From assembly GCA_012270975.1 (NCBI GenBank), contig JAAXHH010000013.1:37240-101239 (forward strand): DNA of 64,000 bases. The letters run 5' to 3'. The notes below the pieces were generated by a model, which was not told where the DNA came from, did no database searches, and saw only the letters and a program-made list of their open reading frames with translations. Origin of the DNA: Candidatus Latescibacterota bacterium. Lineage in GTDB: Bacteria > JAAXHH01. The position numbers were made by a program, and so were the translations under genes. Below, piece after piece: positions 8,924 through 18,952 of this stretch (its first letter is position 1; the number at the start of each line of letters is the position of its first letter).

Positions 8924-10597
8924 TCAGAAACGCTCGGGTCTTCGGTATTCTCCAAATACGCCGCGGAGCGTATCGCAGATTTCACCCAGCGTCGCCCGCT
9001 GGCGCACGGCATCGATGATCAGCGGCATCAGGTTGTCTTCGGTACGGGCCGCCGATTCCAGGACCCGAAGCGCCCGCGCCGCGGCCTGCCCGTCCCGTGC
9101 CCGCCTGAACGCGCGGACCCTTTCGACCTGGCGGACTTCGATGGCGGGATCGATGGGAAAAGGCGCAGGTCCCTGCTCCTCGGCGTCGGTGAAGCGGTTT
9201 ACCCCGACGATGATCTGTTCTTCCCGCTCGACGGCCATCTGGTAAGCATAGGCGCTGCGACTGATCTCCTCCTGGGGAAAACCCGCTTCGATGGCGCCCA
9301 GGGCGCCTCCGAACTCGTCGATTCGCTCCAGGTAGGCCATGGCCGCCTTTTCGATCTCGCCGGTCAGCGCTTCCACGAAGTAGGATCCGGCAAAGGGATC
9401 CACCGTGTCGGCCACCCCGGTCTCGTGGGCGATGACCTGCTGTGTCCTCAGGGCGAGTGTCGCCGCCGATTCGGACGGCAGGGCGAGCGCTTCGTCGAGG
9501 CTGTTGGTATGGAGGGACTGCGTGCCGCCGCACACCGCCGCCAGGGCCTGCAGCGCCACCCGGACGACGTTGTTCTCCGGTTGCTGCGCGGTCAGCGTCG
9601 ATCCGCCGGTCTGGGTATGGAACCTGAGTTGCCAGGACCGGGGGTTCTTCGCTCCTACCCGTTCCCGCATCAGCCGGGCCCACAGCCGCCGGGCCGCGCG
9701 GAACTTGGCCACCTCTTCGAAGAACTGGTTGTGGGCGTTGAAGAAGAACGAGAGCTGGGGCGCAAAGGCGTCGACGTCGACGCCCGCGTCCATCACCGCC
9801 TTCACGTACCCCAGCCCGTTGGCGAGGGTGAAGGCGACCTCCTGCACGGCCGTGGCTCCCGCTTCCCGGATGTGGTACCCGCTGATGCTGATGGGATTCC
9901 ATTTCGGCATGCTGTCGGCGCAGAAACGGATGAGGTCGGTGGCCAGGCGCAGAGAGGGACCCGGCGGGTAGATGAAGGTGCCCCTGGCGATGTATTCCTT
10001 GAGAATGTCGTTCTGGACCGTGCCCGCGAGGCGTTCCAGCGGAATGCCGCGCTCCTCGGCCACGGCCGCGTAGAGCGCCACGAGCACCGTGGCCGTGGCG
10101 TTGATGGTGAGCGATGTGCTGACGGTCTCCTGCGGAATGTCATCGAACAGGGTCCGCATGTCGTCGATGGTGGAGATCGCCACGCCCGTGCGGCCCACCT
10201 CGCCGGCCACCGTGGGATGATCGGAATCGTAGCCGATCTGGGTGGGCAGGTCGAAGGCCACGGAGAGCCCGGTCTGTCCCTGGGACAGCAGGTACCGGTA
10301 GCGGGCGTTGGTTTCTTCGGCCGAACCGAACCCCGCGTACTGACGCATCGTCCAGAGCCGGCCGCGGTACATGGTCGGGCGGATTCCCCGGGTAAAGGGG
10401 TACTGGCCCGGGTCCCCGATATCGGCGTCCGGATCGATGTCCGCCGTGTCCTCGGGCGTGTACAGCCTCTTTACGGGAATACCGGAGCCGGTCTCGAACC
10501 GCTCGCGGCGTTCGGGCAGCCGTTCCAGTGCCGGTTCGAGTTTTTTCTTCTCCCATTCCTTCCGGGCTTTTGCCAGGGCTTCGTTGCCAGCATCCAT
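8924..10597 (-). CDS. Methylmalonyl-CoA mutase, catalytic (TIM-barrel) subunit without B12-binding domain
   Basis: [73 protein letters not shown]; ends after about 557 aa without the DxHxxG cobalamin-binding domain. Confidence 0.93.
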   Translation of the reverse strand: MDAGNEALAKARKEWEKKKLEPALERLPERRERFETGSGIPVKRLYTPEDTADIDPDADIGDPGQYPFTRGIRPTMYRGRLWTMRQYAGFGSAEETNARYRYLLSQGQTGLSVAFDLPTQIGYDSDHPTVAGEVGRTGVAISTIDDMRTLFDDIPQETVSTSLTINATATVLVALYAAVAEERGIPLERLAGTVQNDILKEYIARGTFIYPPGPSLRLATDLIRFCADSMPKWNPISISGYHIREAGATAVQEVAFTLANGLGYVKAVMDAGVDVDAFAPQLSFFFNAHNQFFEEVAKFRAARRLWARLMRERVGAKNPRSWQLRFHTQTGGSTLTAQQPENNVVRVALQALAAVCGGTQSLHTNSLDEALALPSESAATLALRTQQVIAHETGVADTVDPFAGSYFVEALTGEIEKAAMAYLERIDEFGGALGAIEAGFPQEEISRSAYAYQMAVEREEQIIVGVNRFTDAEEQGPAPFPIDPAIEVRQVERVRAFRRARDGQAAARALRVLESAARTEDNLMPLIIDAVRQRATLGEICDTLRGVFGEYRRPERF

Positions 10598-10790
10598 GAC
10601 CGGGGCATCCGCGTTGCAGACGGGTGGAAGGGTTGATGAACGAGCCCTGAAATCTACACCGGAATCACCCGGAAGTCAACGGGTTTGCGGGGTCGGTGGT
10701 CGGGCTTTGCGGCCGACCATTCAGGGAGAGGATGCCGGGCGCCACAAGCAACATCCCGCCGCTGTTGTAACCGGTGCGCCGATTGTCCGG

Positions 10791-11258
10791 TTACCGCGGG
10801 ATGTTGCGGTCATTGTTCGTTTCCTTCGGGCTGGCTGGCGGAGTTTCGCGATCCGGAACGGCAGCAGGTATACCCAAATGCCCTTCGATACGAGAAAGTC
10901 TGGTGTTCATACGAAAAAGTCTGGTGTTTATTTCAGCTATTTTCTGATCGATGACTTGCAGTCGATTCTCAATATGGGTTACTAACGCCTCAAAACGCCT
11001 GTCCATCGCCTCGAAACGATTATCCATCGCCTCGAAACGATTATCCATCGCCTCGAAACGATTATCCATCGCCTCGAAACGATTATCTATCGCCTCGAAA
11101 CGGCTGTTCATGGTTTGCAGTCCCGTGAAGAAAACAACAAGGATCGTCAATATCGTTCCGACGAACCCCCCGAGCATGATCCAATCCTTGCGCTCCACTG
11201 TTTTCTCCGGGATTGTGAATGGATGTAGGCAGCGAGATCGAGCATACGATCCCTTCAT
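10791..11258 (-). CDS. Small TM + heptad-repeat coiled-coil protein
   Basis: IMLGGFVGTILTILVVFFTGLQ then six (M/I)D(N/R)RFEA-type heptads; start uncertain. Confidence 0.6.
   Translation of the reverse strand: MKGSYARSRCLHPFTIPEKTVERKDWIMLGGFVGTILTILVVFFTGLQTMNSRFEAIDNRFEAMDNRFEAMDNRFEAMDNRFEAMDRRFEALVTHIENRLQVIDQKIAEINTRLFRMNTRLSRIEGHLGIPAAVPDRETPPASPKETNNDRNIPR
10986..11111 (-). repeat. Six tandem 21-bp repeats (cgcctcgaaacgattatccat) encoding RFEAMDN heptads
   Basis: Direct reading; three central units identical. Confidence 0.95.
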
Positions 11259-11373
11259 CTAATGTACTAGCCGTGACAGCGTACGGATATCTCGTAAGAA
11301 AAACAATTTAAAGGTAAAAAACGACCAGGTGGAAATCGCCTTCGGAACGCCTGGCCCCTGAACGCCTGAACGC

Positions 11374-11933
11374 CTAGGATCCGGCCAGGCCCAGCGCCTC
11401 CGCCTCGCCCTGCATGGCCTCGATGACTTGGGCGATATGATCGGCCAGGTCGAGCCTCAGGCTTTCGGCGCCTTCCGTGATGTCCTCCCTGGACACAGCG
11501 CGGGCGAAGGCCACCGCCTTCATTTTCTTGCGGACGGAACGGACTTTCACCTCGTGTATGCGCCGGAGGGCCGCACGAGGGCGACGGCGGTGATGAATCC
11601 CACGAGTTCGTCGACGGCGAAGAGCGTCTTGTCCATCAGGCTGCGGCGTTCGAGTCCGAGGTAGGTGGCGTGGGACTTGATGGCGTAGATGACGTCCTCG
11701 GGATATCCCTGTTCCTCCAGGATCGCCGCTCCGCGCATGGGGTGGTCCTTCGGGTCGGGGGTTGCTTCGTAGTCGAAATCGTGCAGCAGGCCCACGATGC
11801 CCCATTTCTCCTCGTCCTCGCCGTACTTCCGTGCGTAGTGCCGCATGGCCGCCTCTACGCCAAGAGCATGTTTACGCAGGCTGTCCGTCTTCGTATGCTC
11901 GTGCAGTAATTTCAGCGCGTCTTCGCGGTTCAC
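11374..11933 (-). pseudogene. HD-domain hydrolase apparently split by a single-base frameshift near 11564-11567
   Basis: ORF 11547..11933 (HALGVEAAMRHYARKYGEDEEKWGIVGLLHDFDYE...KTLFAVDELVGFITAVALVRPS) continues in another frame as RRIHEVKVRSVRKKMKAVAFARAVSREDI of ORF 11374..11805. Confidence 0.75.
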
Positions 11934-12070
11934 ATCGATTCCTTTCGGTTCGTGGCTTTGCCGGGACCGGACGAAGCGATTTCCGTCAGTCGATTATCAG
12001 GTTTGTCGGGTCGAGTGATTGGGCCAGACGGCCCGGAATGCTGAATCGTGACGGGACACCGTAACCGGGG

Positions 12071-14059
12071 TTACCGGACAAGGGCCCGGCCATAGTAGTA
12101 CGGCAGGGCCTGGGCGGAAGGACGGTAGGACCAGGCCAGGCGGGCTTTTCCGATATTGGCGCCCGGACCGGCGTCGGCTTCGTCCCCGTCGTATATGACC
12201 AGGTTGAAGCCGATGGTCTCTCCCGCCGAAGGCGCGGTACCGCCGGGCATGTCGGACCAGGGAATGGCGGTCTCGATGATATAGCCGCTTCCGGTGAACC
12301 TGGACGCCACCCGCATACCCGGCGCGGTCTTCTCGATCACGCCCTGCCGGGCGTCGGCGTCCCGGGCGGCCCGGGGCTCGCGGCCCGCCGTGGTGCCTGG
12401 GAAGATGCCCGCCTTGAATACCGTCAGCGTGTTGTCGCTCCGGCCGGATGGATCGACACAGATCTCCACGGCATCGGAACGCCAGTGTCCCTTGACGTCG
12501 TCCGGGGCGATATTGCAGACCACCACGTCGTCCCGCACGTCCACGGCCACGTACAGGTTTTCCTGGTCGTAGGCGACCCGGAACTCCGCGCTGCAGTCGG
12601 CATCGCCGCCCGGCACGGAACCCGACCAGATGTGGTCCGAAGAAACGGCGTGGGTTTCGATCCCGTCCCAGTCGGCAAGATCACCGTCGATCCGCGGAGG
12701 TCCGGTCGCCGGCGCGAGATCCATGACCGGCAACACGTCGATCATCCCGCTGCCTGCTACGGTCAGCCCTCCCGAGGAGGTCGACAGCCGCACCGGGTAG
12801 CTTCCCTGCTCAACGTGACTCGGTACATGGACAGTAAATGGAACGGTCGCCCTGTCTTTCCCCGGTACCTCGTACTCCGCCTCCAGTGGACCATCCGCCC
12901 ACCCATCCGGCAGATCAAGCGTCACCCGGCCAGCCGTGGCCGGCTGCCTCCGGCTGCTCACCTCGGCCTCCAGGGTACCGGTCATGCCCGAACCGATAGA
13001 CAGCGCGGAGGGCAACAGGTCCGCGACCCACGATACCTGGTGATCTTCGGCCCAGCGACGGTACCGGACGATGTCAGAACGGGGCACCATGCCGATGGAC
13101 AACGGTTCCGTCAAAGGCGGTGGACCCAGCACGACTCCGGTGTCGCGGGGACCTTCGAGGCCCCCCAGGAGGGTCTTGAGGCCTTTCGGCGAAGGCGGTA
13201 CGAGGGTCTTGACCAGCAGGAACGACTCCGCCCCCGCACTGCGCGGCGGAACCGTGGCCCTTCGGTCGAAACCCTGCGACCTGAAGTTGCGCAACGCCAG
13301 GGACTTGATCTCAGCGTAGCTGAGAAACCTGCTGGGCGAAATGTCGCCCGTAGGAATGAAAATGGCTCCAAGCCGTCGGGAATTGTAGTACAGTTTCACC
13401 GGCTGCCATGTACGCAGATACTCGTCGTCGATCTGTTCCGGAAACTGTTCGGGTTCCGCCGCGGCGGTGAAGGCCTCCGTGGCGAGCCGGGCCGCCACCT
13501 GGTGATGTCCGTGGGTGCCCGGGCCGGGCCACATGGTCACGATGACGTCCGGCCGGAGCAGCCGGACCAGCCGCACGATCTTGCCCAGCGTGTCCTCGTA
13601 GCCCCACACGTCGTACGTGGCCTTGTCGCTCAGCGTGTAAAAGAAATCGGTCTTGTTCAGGAAGTAGACCAGGTCCACCCCGTATTCGGCCGCGGACCGT
13701 CGGATCTCGGCTTCCCGCAATATGCCCAGCGAGGGCCCGAGCTCCCGGCCGATGGCATTGCCGCCGCCCTCGCCGCGCGTGATGAGGACGATGCCCGCCT
13801 TTGCTCCCCCGTCGAGGACCTCCCGGGCGAAGGTGGCCGTTACCCCGCTTTCATCGTCGGGATGGGCGCCAATGTAGAGCAGGTCGACTTTCAGTAAGTG
13901 GTCCGATTGCATCTGTTCGATGGACTGTGCCGCGGCAAAGCCGGACAGCAGGATGGAGACGAGGAAGACAGCGAACCATCTTCCTGCAAGGAAGCAGGAA
14001 CCACGCATCATATCAAGTCTGATCGAAGGAAATGGACGGAACCTGGTTTGAACAGGCAA
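12071..14059 (-). CDS. Secreted PIG-L/LmbE-family deacetylase with C-terminal CBM9-like domain
   Basis: Signal peptide FAVFLVSILLSGFAAAQ; AHPDDE motif, ITRGEGGGNAIG, GPGTHGHHQVAARL; C-terminal PRIDGDLADWDGIETHAV...CSAEFRVAYDQENLYVAVDVRDD resembles family 9 carbohydrate-binding domains. Confidence 0.85.
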   Translation of the reverse strand: MPVQTRFRPFPSIRLDMMRGSCFLAGRWFAVFLVSILLSGFAAAQSIEQMQSDHLLKVDLLYIGAHPDDESGVTATFAREVLDGGAKAGIVLITRGEGGGNAIGRELGPSLGILREAEIRRSAAEYGVDLVYFLNKTDFFYTLSDKATYDVWGYEDTLGKIVRLVRLLRPDVIVTMWPGPGTHGHHQVAARLATEAFTAAAEPEQFPEQIDDEYLRTWQPVKLYYNSRRLGAIFIPTGDISPSRFLSYAEIKSLALRNFRSQGFDRRATVPPRSAGAESFLLVKTLVPPSPKGLKTLLGGLEGPRDTGVVLGPPPLTEPLSIGMVPRSDIVRYRRWAEDHQVSWVADLLPSALSIGSGMTGTLEAEVSSRRQPATAGRVTLDLPDGWADGPLEAEYEVPGKDRATVPFTVHVPSHVEQGSYPVRLSTSSGGLTVAGSGMIDVLPVMDLAPATGPPRIDGDLADWDGIETHAVSSDHIWSGSVPGGDADCSAEFRVAYDQENLYVAVDVRDDVVVCNIAPDDVKGHWRSDAVEICVDPSGRSDNTLTVFKAGIFPGTTAGREPRAARDADARQGVIEKTAPGMRVASRFTGSGYIIETAIPWSDMPGGTAPSAGETIGFNLVIYDGDEADAGPGANIGKARLAWSYRPSAQALPYYYGRALVR

Positions 14060-14105
14060 ACCCGGTCCTGACCGGCAGAATCCGCGCCGGTGTTCGTGTA
14101 ACCGC

Positions 14106-14597
14106 TTACGGCAGCAGTTTTAATACGGCAACGGCAAGTGCGACGATAACTCCAACGGTCCACCTTAATCCGTTGACGCTCTCCTTTACATCCTCTTTGA
14201 TTTCTCTGCGGAGATCTCGCAGGTCATCCCTGAAGCTCTTTTGCAGGTCATCACGTGTGGATTGTATCCTGTCACCGATGGATTGTATCCTGCCATCCAT
14301 GGACTGAATCCTGCCATCCATGGACTGTATCTTGCCATCCATGGACTGTATCTTGCCATCCATGGATTTGAATCTTTCATTGGTATGCGCGATCACTTTT
14401 GCGATCAAATCCCGGATACCCTGCATATCATCGGCGACCTTGGCAAATGATCTCTGCAACGTGTCGACCAGGTCCTCGTAGTTTGTTTTGATCGCGTCCA
14501 CGTCTGACTCCAGGGCCGATACCCTTTGATCGATGTCTTCGGTGTGATCTATTACTTGCGGTTTATTCAATTTAACCCTCCGTTTTAAATTGTCCAA
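14106..14597 (-). CDS. Small coiled-coil protein with C-terminal TM segment
   Basis: (I/M)(D/G)(G/D)(K/R)IQS heptads followed by LRWTVGVIVALAVAVLKLLP. Confidence 0.6.
   Translation of the reverse strand: MDNLKRRVKLNKPQVIDHTEDIDQRVSALESDVDAIKTNYEDLVDTLQRSFAKVADDMQGIRDLIAKVIAHTNERFKSMDGKIQSMDGKIQSMDGRIQSMDGRIQSIGDRIQSTRDDLQKSFRDDLRDLRREIKEDVKESVNGLRWTVGVIVALAVAVLKLLP
14260..14364 (-). repeat. Five tandem about 21-bp repeats encoding DG(K/R)IQSM heptads
   Basis: Direct reading of units gactgtatcttgccatccatg and variants. Confidence 0.92.
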
Positions 14598-14830
14598 GGA
14601 TTACAATCCTGGTCGTCCTCAGACCAGGGCCGCCTTGATGAATGCCGTCTCAAAGGATTTAGTCGCAAAACATCTGCGTGTTCTCGACTCTTTTCTTTTA
14701 TTTTCACCATTGTGCTACATAGGATAACCCGGTCGGCCCTCGAGGTTACCTGGTTGTATTGCAGCGGAATATCCTTTGTGCCTGCCGCCGACGAGGCGAC
14801 TTTACAGCTTACCAACCGGAGGTTTTCGAC

Positions 14831-15841
14831 ATGGACGATCTGATCGTCGTTCATCCTGATTTCGACGGGGTCTGGCCCTTTGCCGCAGACCACTTCCGCA
14901 CGCTGTGGCCCGGCGCGGAGTTCATTCGCCTGGCTCACGGGGACGAGCATCCCCTGGGTGAAGTCGTCGAGGAACCGGACCGGGTGACGCGGCTCGTTAC
15001 GCTTGGGATGCCTGTGACGCTCAATTGCCTGAAGCGATTCAGCGCGTTGCGGGAAGCAACTTTTCAGGGGGCTTACGGCCGGCAGTTGGGCGAGGGCTGC
15101 TGCGAGTATCTTGCCGTGGCCGGCGTCGCCGTCTATGACCATCCGAGCGAGGGGTTCTGGTCGCAGACCGTGGCGGAATTCGGCCTGGCCCTGACGCTGT
15201 GCGGACTGAGGCGTATCCCGCAGCTGCACCGGGAAATCATCCACAGCCAGGCGCCCTGGGACTATGAGCCGCCGGAAGGCCGGGGCCGGCCCGGGGCCCG
15301 GGGCCAGCAGTTCGGCGACGATCCCGCCTTCTCCAACGGCACGCTGTCCGGCAAGCGGGTGCGTATTGTGGGTGCGGGCAACATCGGCAGCCGATACGCC
15401 AGCTTCGCATCCATGCTGGGCGCCGACGTGGCGGCATGGGACCCCTTCGCTCCCGAGCCCGGCTTCCACCGGGCCGGTTCGCGCCGGGTTTACCACCTGG
15501 ATCAGCTCGTCGCGGACGCGGAGATATTCGCGCCCATGGTGCCGCTCACGGAATCCACGCAGGGTCTGGTCGCGGCGGAGCATATCGACGCGCTGCCCAG
15601 GGGCTGCCTGGTGGTACTCGTGACCCGGGCCGGAATCTGCGACATGGAGACGATCCGGCGGCGGGTACTGGCCGACGAACTGAGCCTGGCGGCGGACGTG
15701 TGGGACGAAGAGCCCCTGCCCCTGGACGACCCGCTACTGGGACGCCAAAACGTGGTGCATACGCCGCACAACGCCGGCCGTACGATCGATGCGAACAGGG
15801 CTTGGGCGGAGAAGCTGGCCGTGCAGTTCAGGCCGCGGTAG
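14831..15841 (+). CDS. D-isomer-specific 2-hydroxyacid dehydrogenase, NAD-binding
   Basis: RIVGAGNIGSRYASFASMLGADVAAWDPF (Rossmann), PMVPLTESTQGLVAAEHIDALPRGCLVVLVTRAGICD, ADVWDEEPLPLDDPLLGRQNVVHTPHNAG. Confidence 0.88.
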   Translation: MDDLIVVHPDFDGVWPFAADHFRTLWPGAEFIRLAHGDEHPLGEVVEEPDRVTRLVTLGMPVTLNCLKRFSALREATFQGAYGRQLGEGCCEYLAVAGVAVYDHPSEGFWSQTVAEFGLALTLCGLRRIPQLHREIIHSQAPWDYEPPEGRGRPGARGQQFGDDPAFSNGTLSGKRVRIVGAGNIGSRYASFASMLGADVAAWDPFAPEPGFHRAGSRRVYHLDQLVADAEIFAPMVPLTESTQGLVAAEHIDALPRGCLVVLVTRAGICDMETIRRRVLADELSLAADVWDEEPLPLDDPLLGRQNVVHTPHNAGRTIDANRAWAEKLAVQFRPR

Positions 15842-15895
15842 GCGACCTGCCGCGCGTTACATAGGGTTTTTTGAAAACGGACGGAAGGGAGAGAA

Positions 15896-15967
15896 TAGCG
15901 GTACGGGGAATCGAACCCCGGTTTGATGGCTGAGAACCACCCGTCCTAACCACTAGACGATACCGCC
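15896..15967 (-). tRNA. tRNA-Glu (CUC anticodon)
   Basis: Reverse complement GGCGGTATCGTCTAGTGGTTAGGACGGGTGGTTCTCAGCCATCAAACCGGGGTTCGATTCCCCGTACCGCTA folds as cloverleaf; anticodon loop TTCTCAG. Confidence 0.93.
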
Positions 15968-16088
15968 ATGTCGCTAAAAAATATACCCCGCGCGCATGCC
16001 CATGTCAAGCCGTTTTGGGCGTGCGCCCTCATAGCCGAGGCCACGACTATATCAAGAAATGATCCTGCCACTGCGACGTAACGGCAAA

Positions 16089-16159
16089 CTGGGGGGCAGG
16101 GATTCGAACCCCGATTCCATGGTCCAGAGCCATGTGTCCTACCCTTGAACGACCCCCCA
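16089..16159 (-). tRNA. tRNA-Gln (CUG anticodon)
   Basis: Reverse complement TGGGGGGTCGTTCAAGGGTAGGACACATGGCTCTGGACCATGGAATCGGGGTTCGAATCCCTGCCCCCCAG; anticodon loop CTCTGGA. Confidence 0.94.
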
Positions 16160-16328
16160 ATGGGAATGACGCAAGGCAACGGGCCGGCCCGCCGCCACCG
16201 CCGCGTGTATAATACGGATTTACAGGGAAAGATCAAGTAAAATCAGGCCGTAGAGACGCGGTCGAGGCACCGCCAAACGGCTGACTACGGCCCGGTGCGC
16301 CGGGTATCCGGGCGCCTGTATCCACGCC

Positions 16329-17480
16329 TCAAACCCGCTCGTAGGGATCGAACAGACGCTCGTATTCCCGCAGGGCATAGCGGTCGGTCATACCCGCGAT
16401 GTAGTCGCATACCGTTCGCTCGAGGGGCGCGTCCTCGTCGCGTCGAAGGTCGGTGGGGGGCAACTGCCGCGGGTCTGCGAGGTATTCGTTGAAGAGGCTT
16501 TCGATGAAACGGGTCGCCTTGCGGGACATGCGGATCAGCCGGTAATGCCGGTAGAAGTTGTCCGTGAGGAAGGCGCGGAGCTGGCTGTTCTTTTCGGTCA
16601 TCGAAGGACTGTAGTCCACCACGGGGAAATCCAGCTGGCGCACTTCATCGGGTGACTTCACGCCGTGGCGTTCCAGGTTCTCGTGGGTCGTCTGCACGAC
16701 GTCGGTGATCTGCTGGTTGATCAGTGCCCGTATGATCCGGTAACGCTTCCGTGTGGGATCGAGGTGCCGGACCCTGTCCACCTCCTCCTGTATGGCCCCG
16801 TCCCATATGTCCAGTTCGGTAAGCTGATCGAGATTCAGGATACCCGCGCTCACTCCGTCGTCCAGGTCGTGGGAGTTATAGGCGATTTCGTCGGCGAGAT
16901 TGGCGATCTGGGCCTCCACGGAGGCATACTGGCCGGGCTTGAATTCGTCCAGGTCGAACCCGTGCGGGGCATTGTGCTTGGCGATGCCCTCCCGCGTTTC
17001 CCACGTCAGGTTGAGGCCCGGAAAGGAAGGATAGCGCCATTCCAACAGGTCGATGACCCGGAGACTCTGCTGGTTGTGCTGGAATCCTCCGTGTTCCTGC
17101 ATCAGCCCGTCGAGGGCTTCCTCTCCGCAGTGTCCGAACGGGGGATGTCCGAGGTCGTGGGCCAGGGCGATGGCGGCCGCAAGATCGAGGTTGGCACCCA
17201 GGTTCCGCGCGATCGTCTCCGAAATGCCGGCCGTTTCCATGGTGTGCGTGAGCCGCGTCCGGTAATGGTCTCCCTCGTGGTAGACGAAGACCTGCGTCTT
17301 GTATTCCAGTCTCCGGAAGGCCTTGGAGTGGACGATACGGTCGCGGTCCCGCTGGAAGGGCGTCCGCCACGGCGCCTCCTCCTCGGGATGCTCGCGTCCC
17401 CGGCACGCGCTGCTCATCACGGCGTACGGAGCGAGCGTCCGTTCCTCCACGTCTTCCAATCGGGCTCGATCAACGATCAT
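16329..17480 (-). CDS. dgt: Deoxyguanosinetriphosphate triphosphohydrolase-like protein (HD superfamily)
   Basis: RDRDRIVHSKAFRRLEYKTQVFVYHEGDHYRTRLTHTMETAGISETIARNLGANLDLAAAIALAHDLGHPPFGHCGEEAL. Confidence 0.95.
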   Translation of the reverse strand: MIVDRARLEDVEERTLAPYAVMSSACRGREHPEEEAPWRTPFQRDRDRIVHSKAFRRLEYKTQVFVYHEGDHYRTRLTHTMETAGISETIARNLGANLDLAAAIALAHDLGHPPFGHCGEEALDGLMQEHGGFQHNQQSLRVIDLLEWRYPSFPGLNLTWETREGIAKHNAPHGFDLDEFKPGQYASVEAQIANLADEIAYNSHDLDDGVSAGILNLDQLTELDIWDGAIQEEVDRVRHLDPTRKRYRIIRALINQQITDVVQTTHENLERHGVKSPDEVRQLDFPVVDYSPSMTEKNSQLRAFLTDNFYRHYRLIRMSRKATRFIESLFNEYLADPRQLPPTDLRRDEDAPLERTVCDYIAGMTDRYALREYERLFDPYERV

Positions 17481-17532
17481 CCGGGGTCCTCCGGTACCAG
17501 TCGTTCCGTTTTGCACGATCAATGTGCTGCGG

Positions 17533-18923
17533 TCAGGTTCCCGCGATCAGGGCGCCGCCCAGGTCGATGTCCTGGACCATGGTGGCGTTGAAGGCCGCCT
17601 CGACCAGCCGCTGCTTCACTTCAAGCCAGTCGGGATCGTCCCACAGGTTCTCGAATTCCCAGGGATCGTTGTCCAGGTCATACAACTCGCCCTTGCCGTG
17701 GGTGTAGTAAACCACCAGCTTGAACCGCTCGTCCCGGTACATGGTGGCGTAGCTCAGCGGTTCGGCGTGGACGGCGTCGTAATACTCGGACCGGACGAAA
17801 TCGCGGTGATGGCCAGGATCCGCTTCGCCCGTCAAAATGGGCAGCAGGCTGCGGCCCTGGAAGGCCTCCGGAGGATCCACGCCGCCCAGGTCCGGCATCG
17901 TCGCCGACATGTCGATCAACTCCACGAGCGCGTCGCTCCTGAGATCCGCCCGCATATGTCCGGGATGGGAGAAGATCAGCGGCACCCGCACGAGTCCTTC
18001 GTAGAACCGGCATCCCTTCCACAGCAGGCCGTGGTCGCCCAGGCACTCGCCGTGGTCGCTTGTGAAGATGATCACGGTGTCCTCCCGCTGGCCGGTGCGT
18101 TCGAGTTCGCGCAGGATGCGGGCAAACTGATCGTCGATCTGCCGGATCATGGCGTAGTAGAGCGCCTGCTGCTTTTTGCCGTCGAAGCTGTCGGGGTGAC
18201 GCGATTCGGACTGGAAGAACACGTCCTGGAGTTCCGCCTGCTGGGCCAGGTCGCTTTCCCGGAAATGGGGGCCGGGCATTTCGGCGGGATCGAACAGGTC
18301 CGCGTAGGTGCGGGGCGGAATCAGCGGCTCGTGGGGACTGTAGGGATTGAGCGTCAACATCCAGGGAGTGCTATCGTCCCGGGCCTGGTTGATGAACTCG
18401 AGGGCGCACTCGGTGACCCAGGTCGTCTGGTGCAGTTCCGGCGGCACCCGGTCCTCGCTGAAACGCAGGGCGTCGAGGTCGCCGCCCCGCTCGCGCACCC
18501 AGTCGCCGTAGTCGTGACCCTCCGGCCAGTCGTCCCGCGGCGCGTGGCTGAAGCGCCAGTACCGGTAGCCGTCGTCCATGCGGGGCTCCGTGCGTTGCCC
18601 CGCGCTCTGGAGGTGGAATTTGCCCGCCAGGCCGCAGTCGTATCCGCTGTCCGCCAGCAGTTTGGAAATCAGGGGAGGCGGATTCACGAACGATCCGTTG
18701 CCGTTGCGGCAGTTGTGAATCCGCCCGGGGTACATGCCGGTCATGAAGCTCGATCGGCTGGGCGTGCAAATCGGGCTTTGGCTGTAAGCCCGTGTGAAGG
18801 CGACGCCTTCCCGCACCAGTCCGTCGAGCGCCGGCGTACTCACGTGGGGATTGCCGAGCGCGCCGATGGTGTCGAATCGCTGCTGATCCGTGCAGTACCA
18901 GAGAATGTTGGGGCGCGTGGGCA
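17533..18923 (-). CDS. Sulfatase family protein
   Basis: RPNILWYCTDQQRFDTIGALGN, CTPSRSSFMTGMYPGRIHN (formylglycine site CxPxR), VIIFTSDHGECLGDHGLLWKG. Confidence 0.95.
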
Positions 18924-18952
18924 TGTTGCTTATGCACCCGCCGCCTTGGATC

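Noticed and set aside
10986-11111. CRISPR-like direct repeats
   Set aside because: Contiguous 21-bp units with no spacers, in frame within a coiled-coil ORF.
14260-14364. CRISPR-like direct repeats
   Set aside because: Contiguous coding repeats with no unique spacers.
14585-15583. Minus-strand ORF of 332 aa
   Set aside because: Antisense to the 2-hydroxyacid dehydrogenase with clear Rossmann and substrate motifs.
16089-17480. tRNA-adjacent genomic island
   Set aside because: No integrase, direct repeats of the tRNA 3' end or phage genes seen next to the tRNA pair; neighbours are housekeeping.
17533-18923. Sulfatases as a polysaccharide utilisation locus
   Set aside because: The two sulfatases are 40 kb apart, and no glycoside hydrolases or SusC/D-type genes are present, so a PUL cannot be supported.
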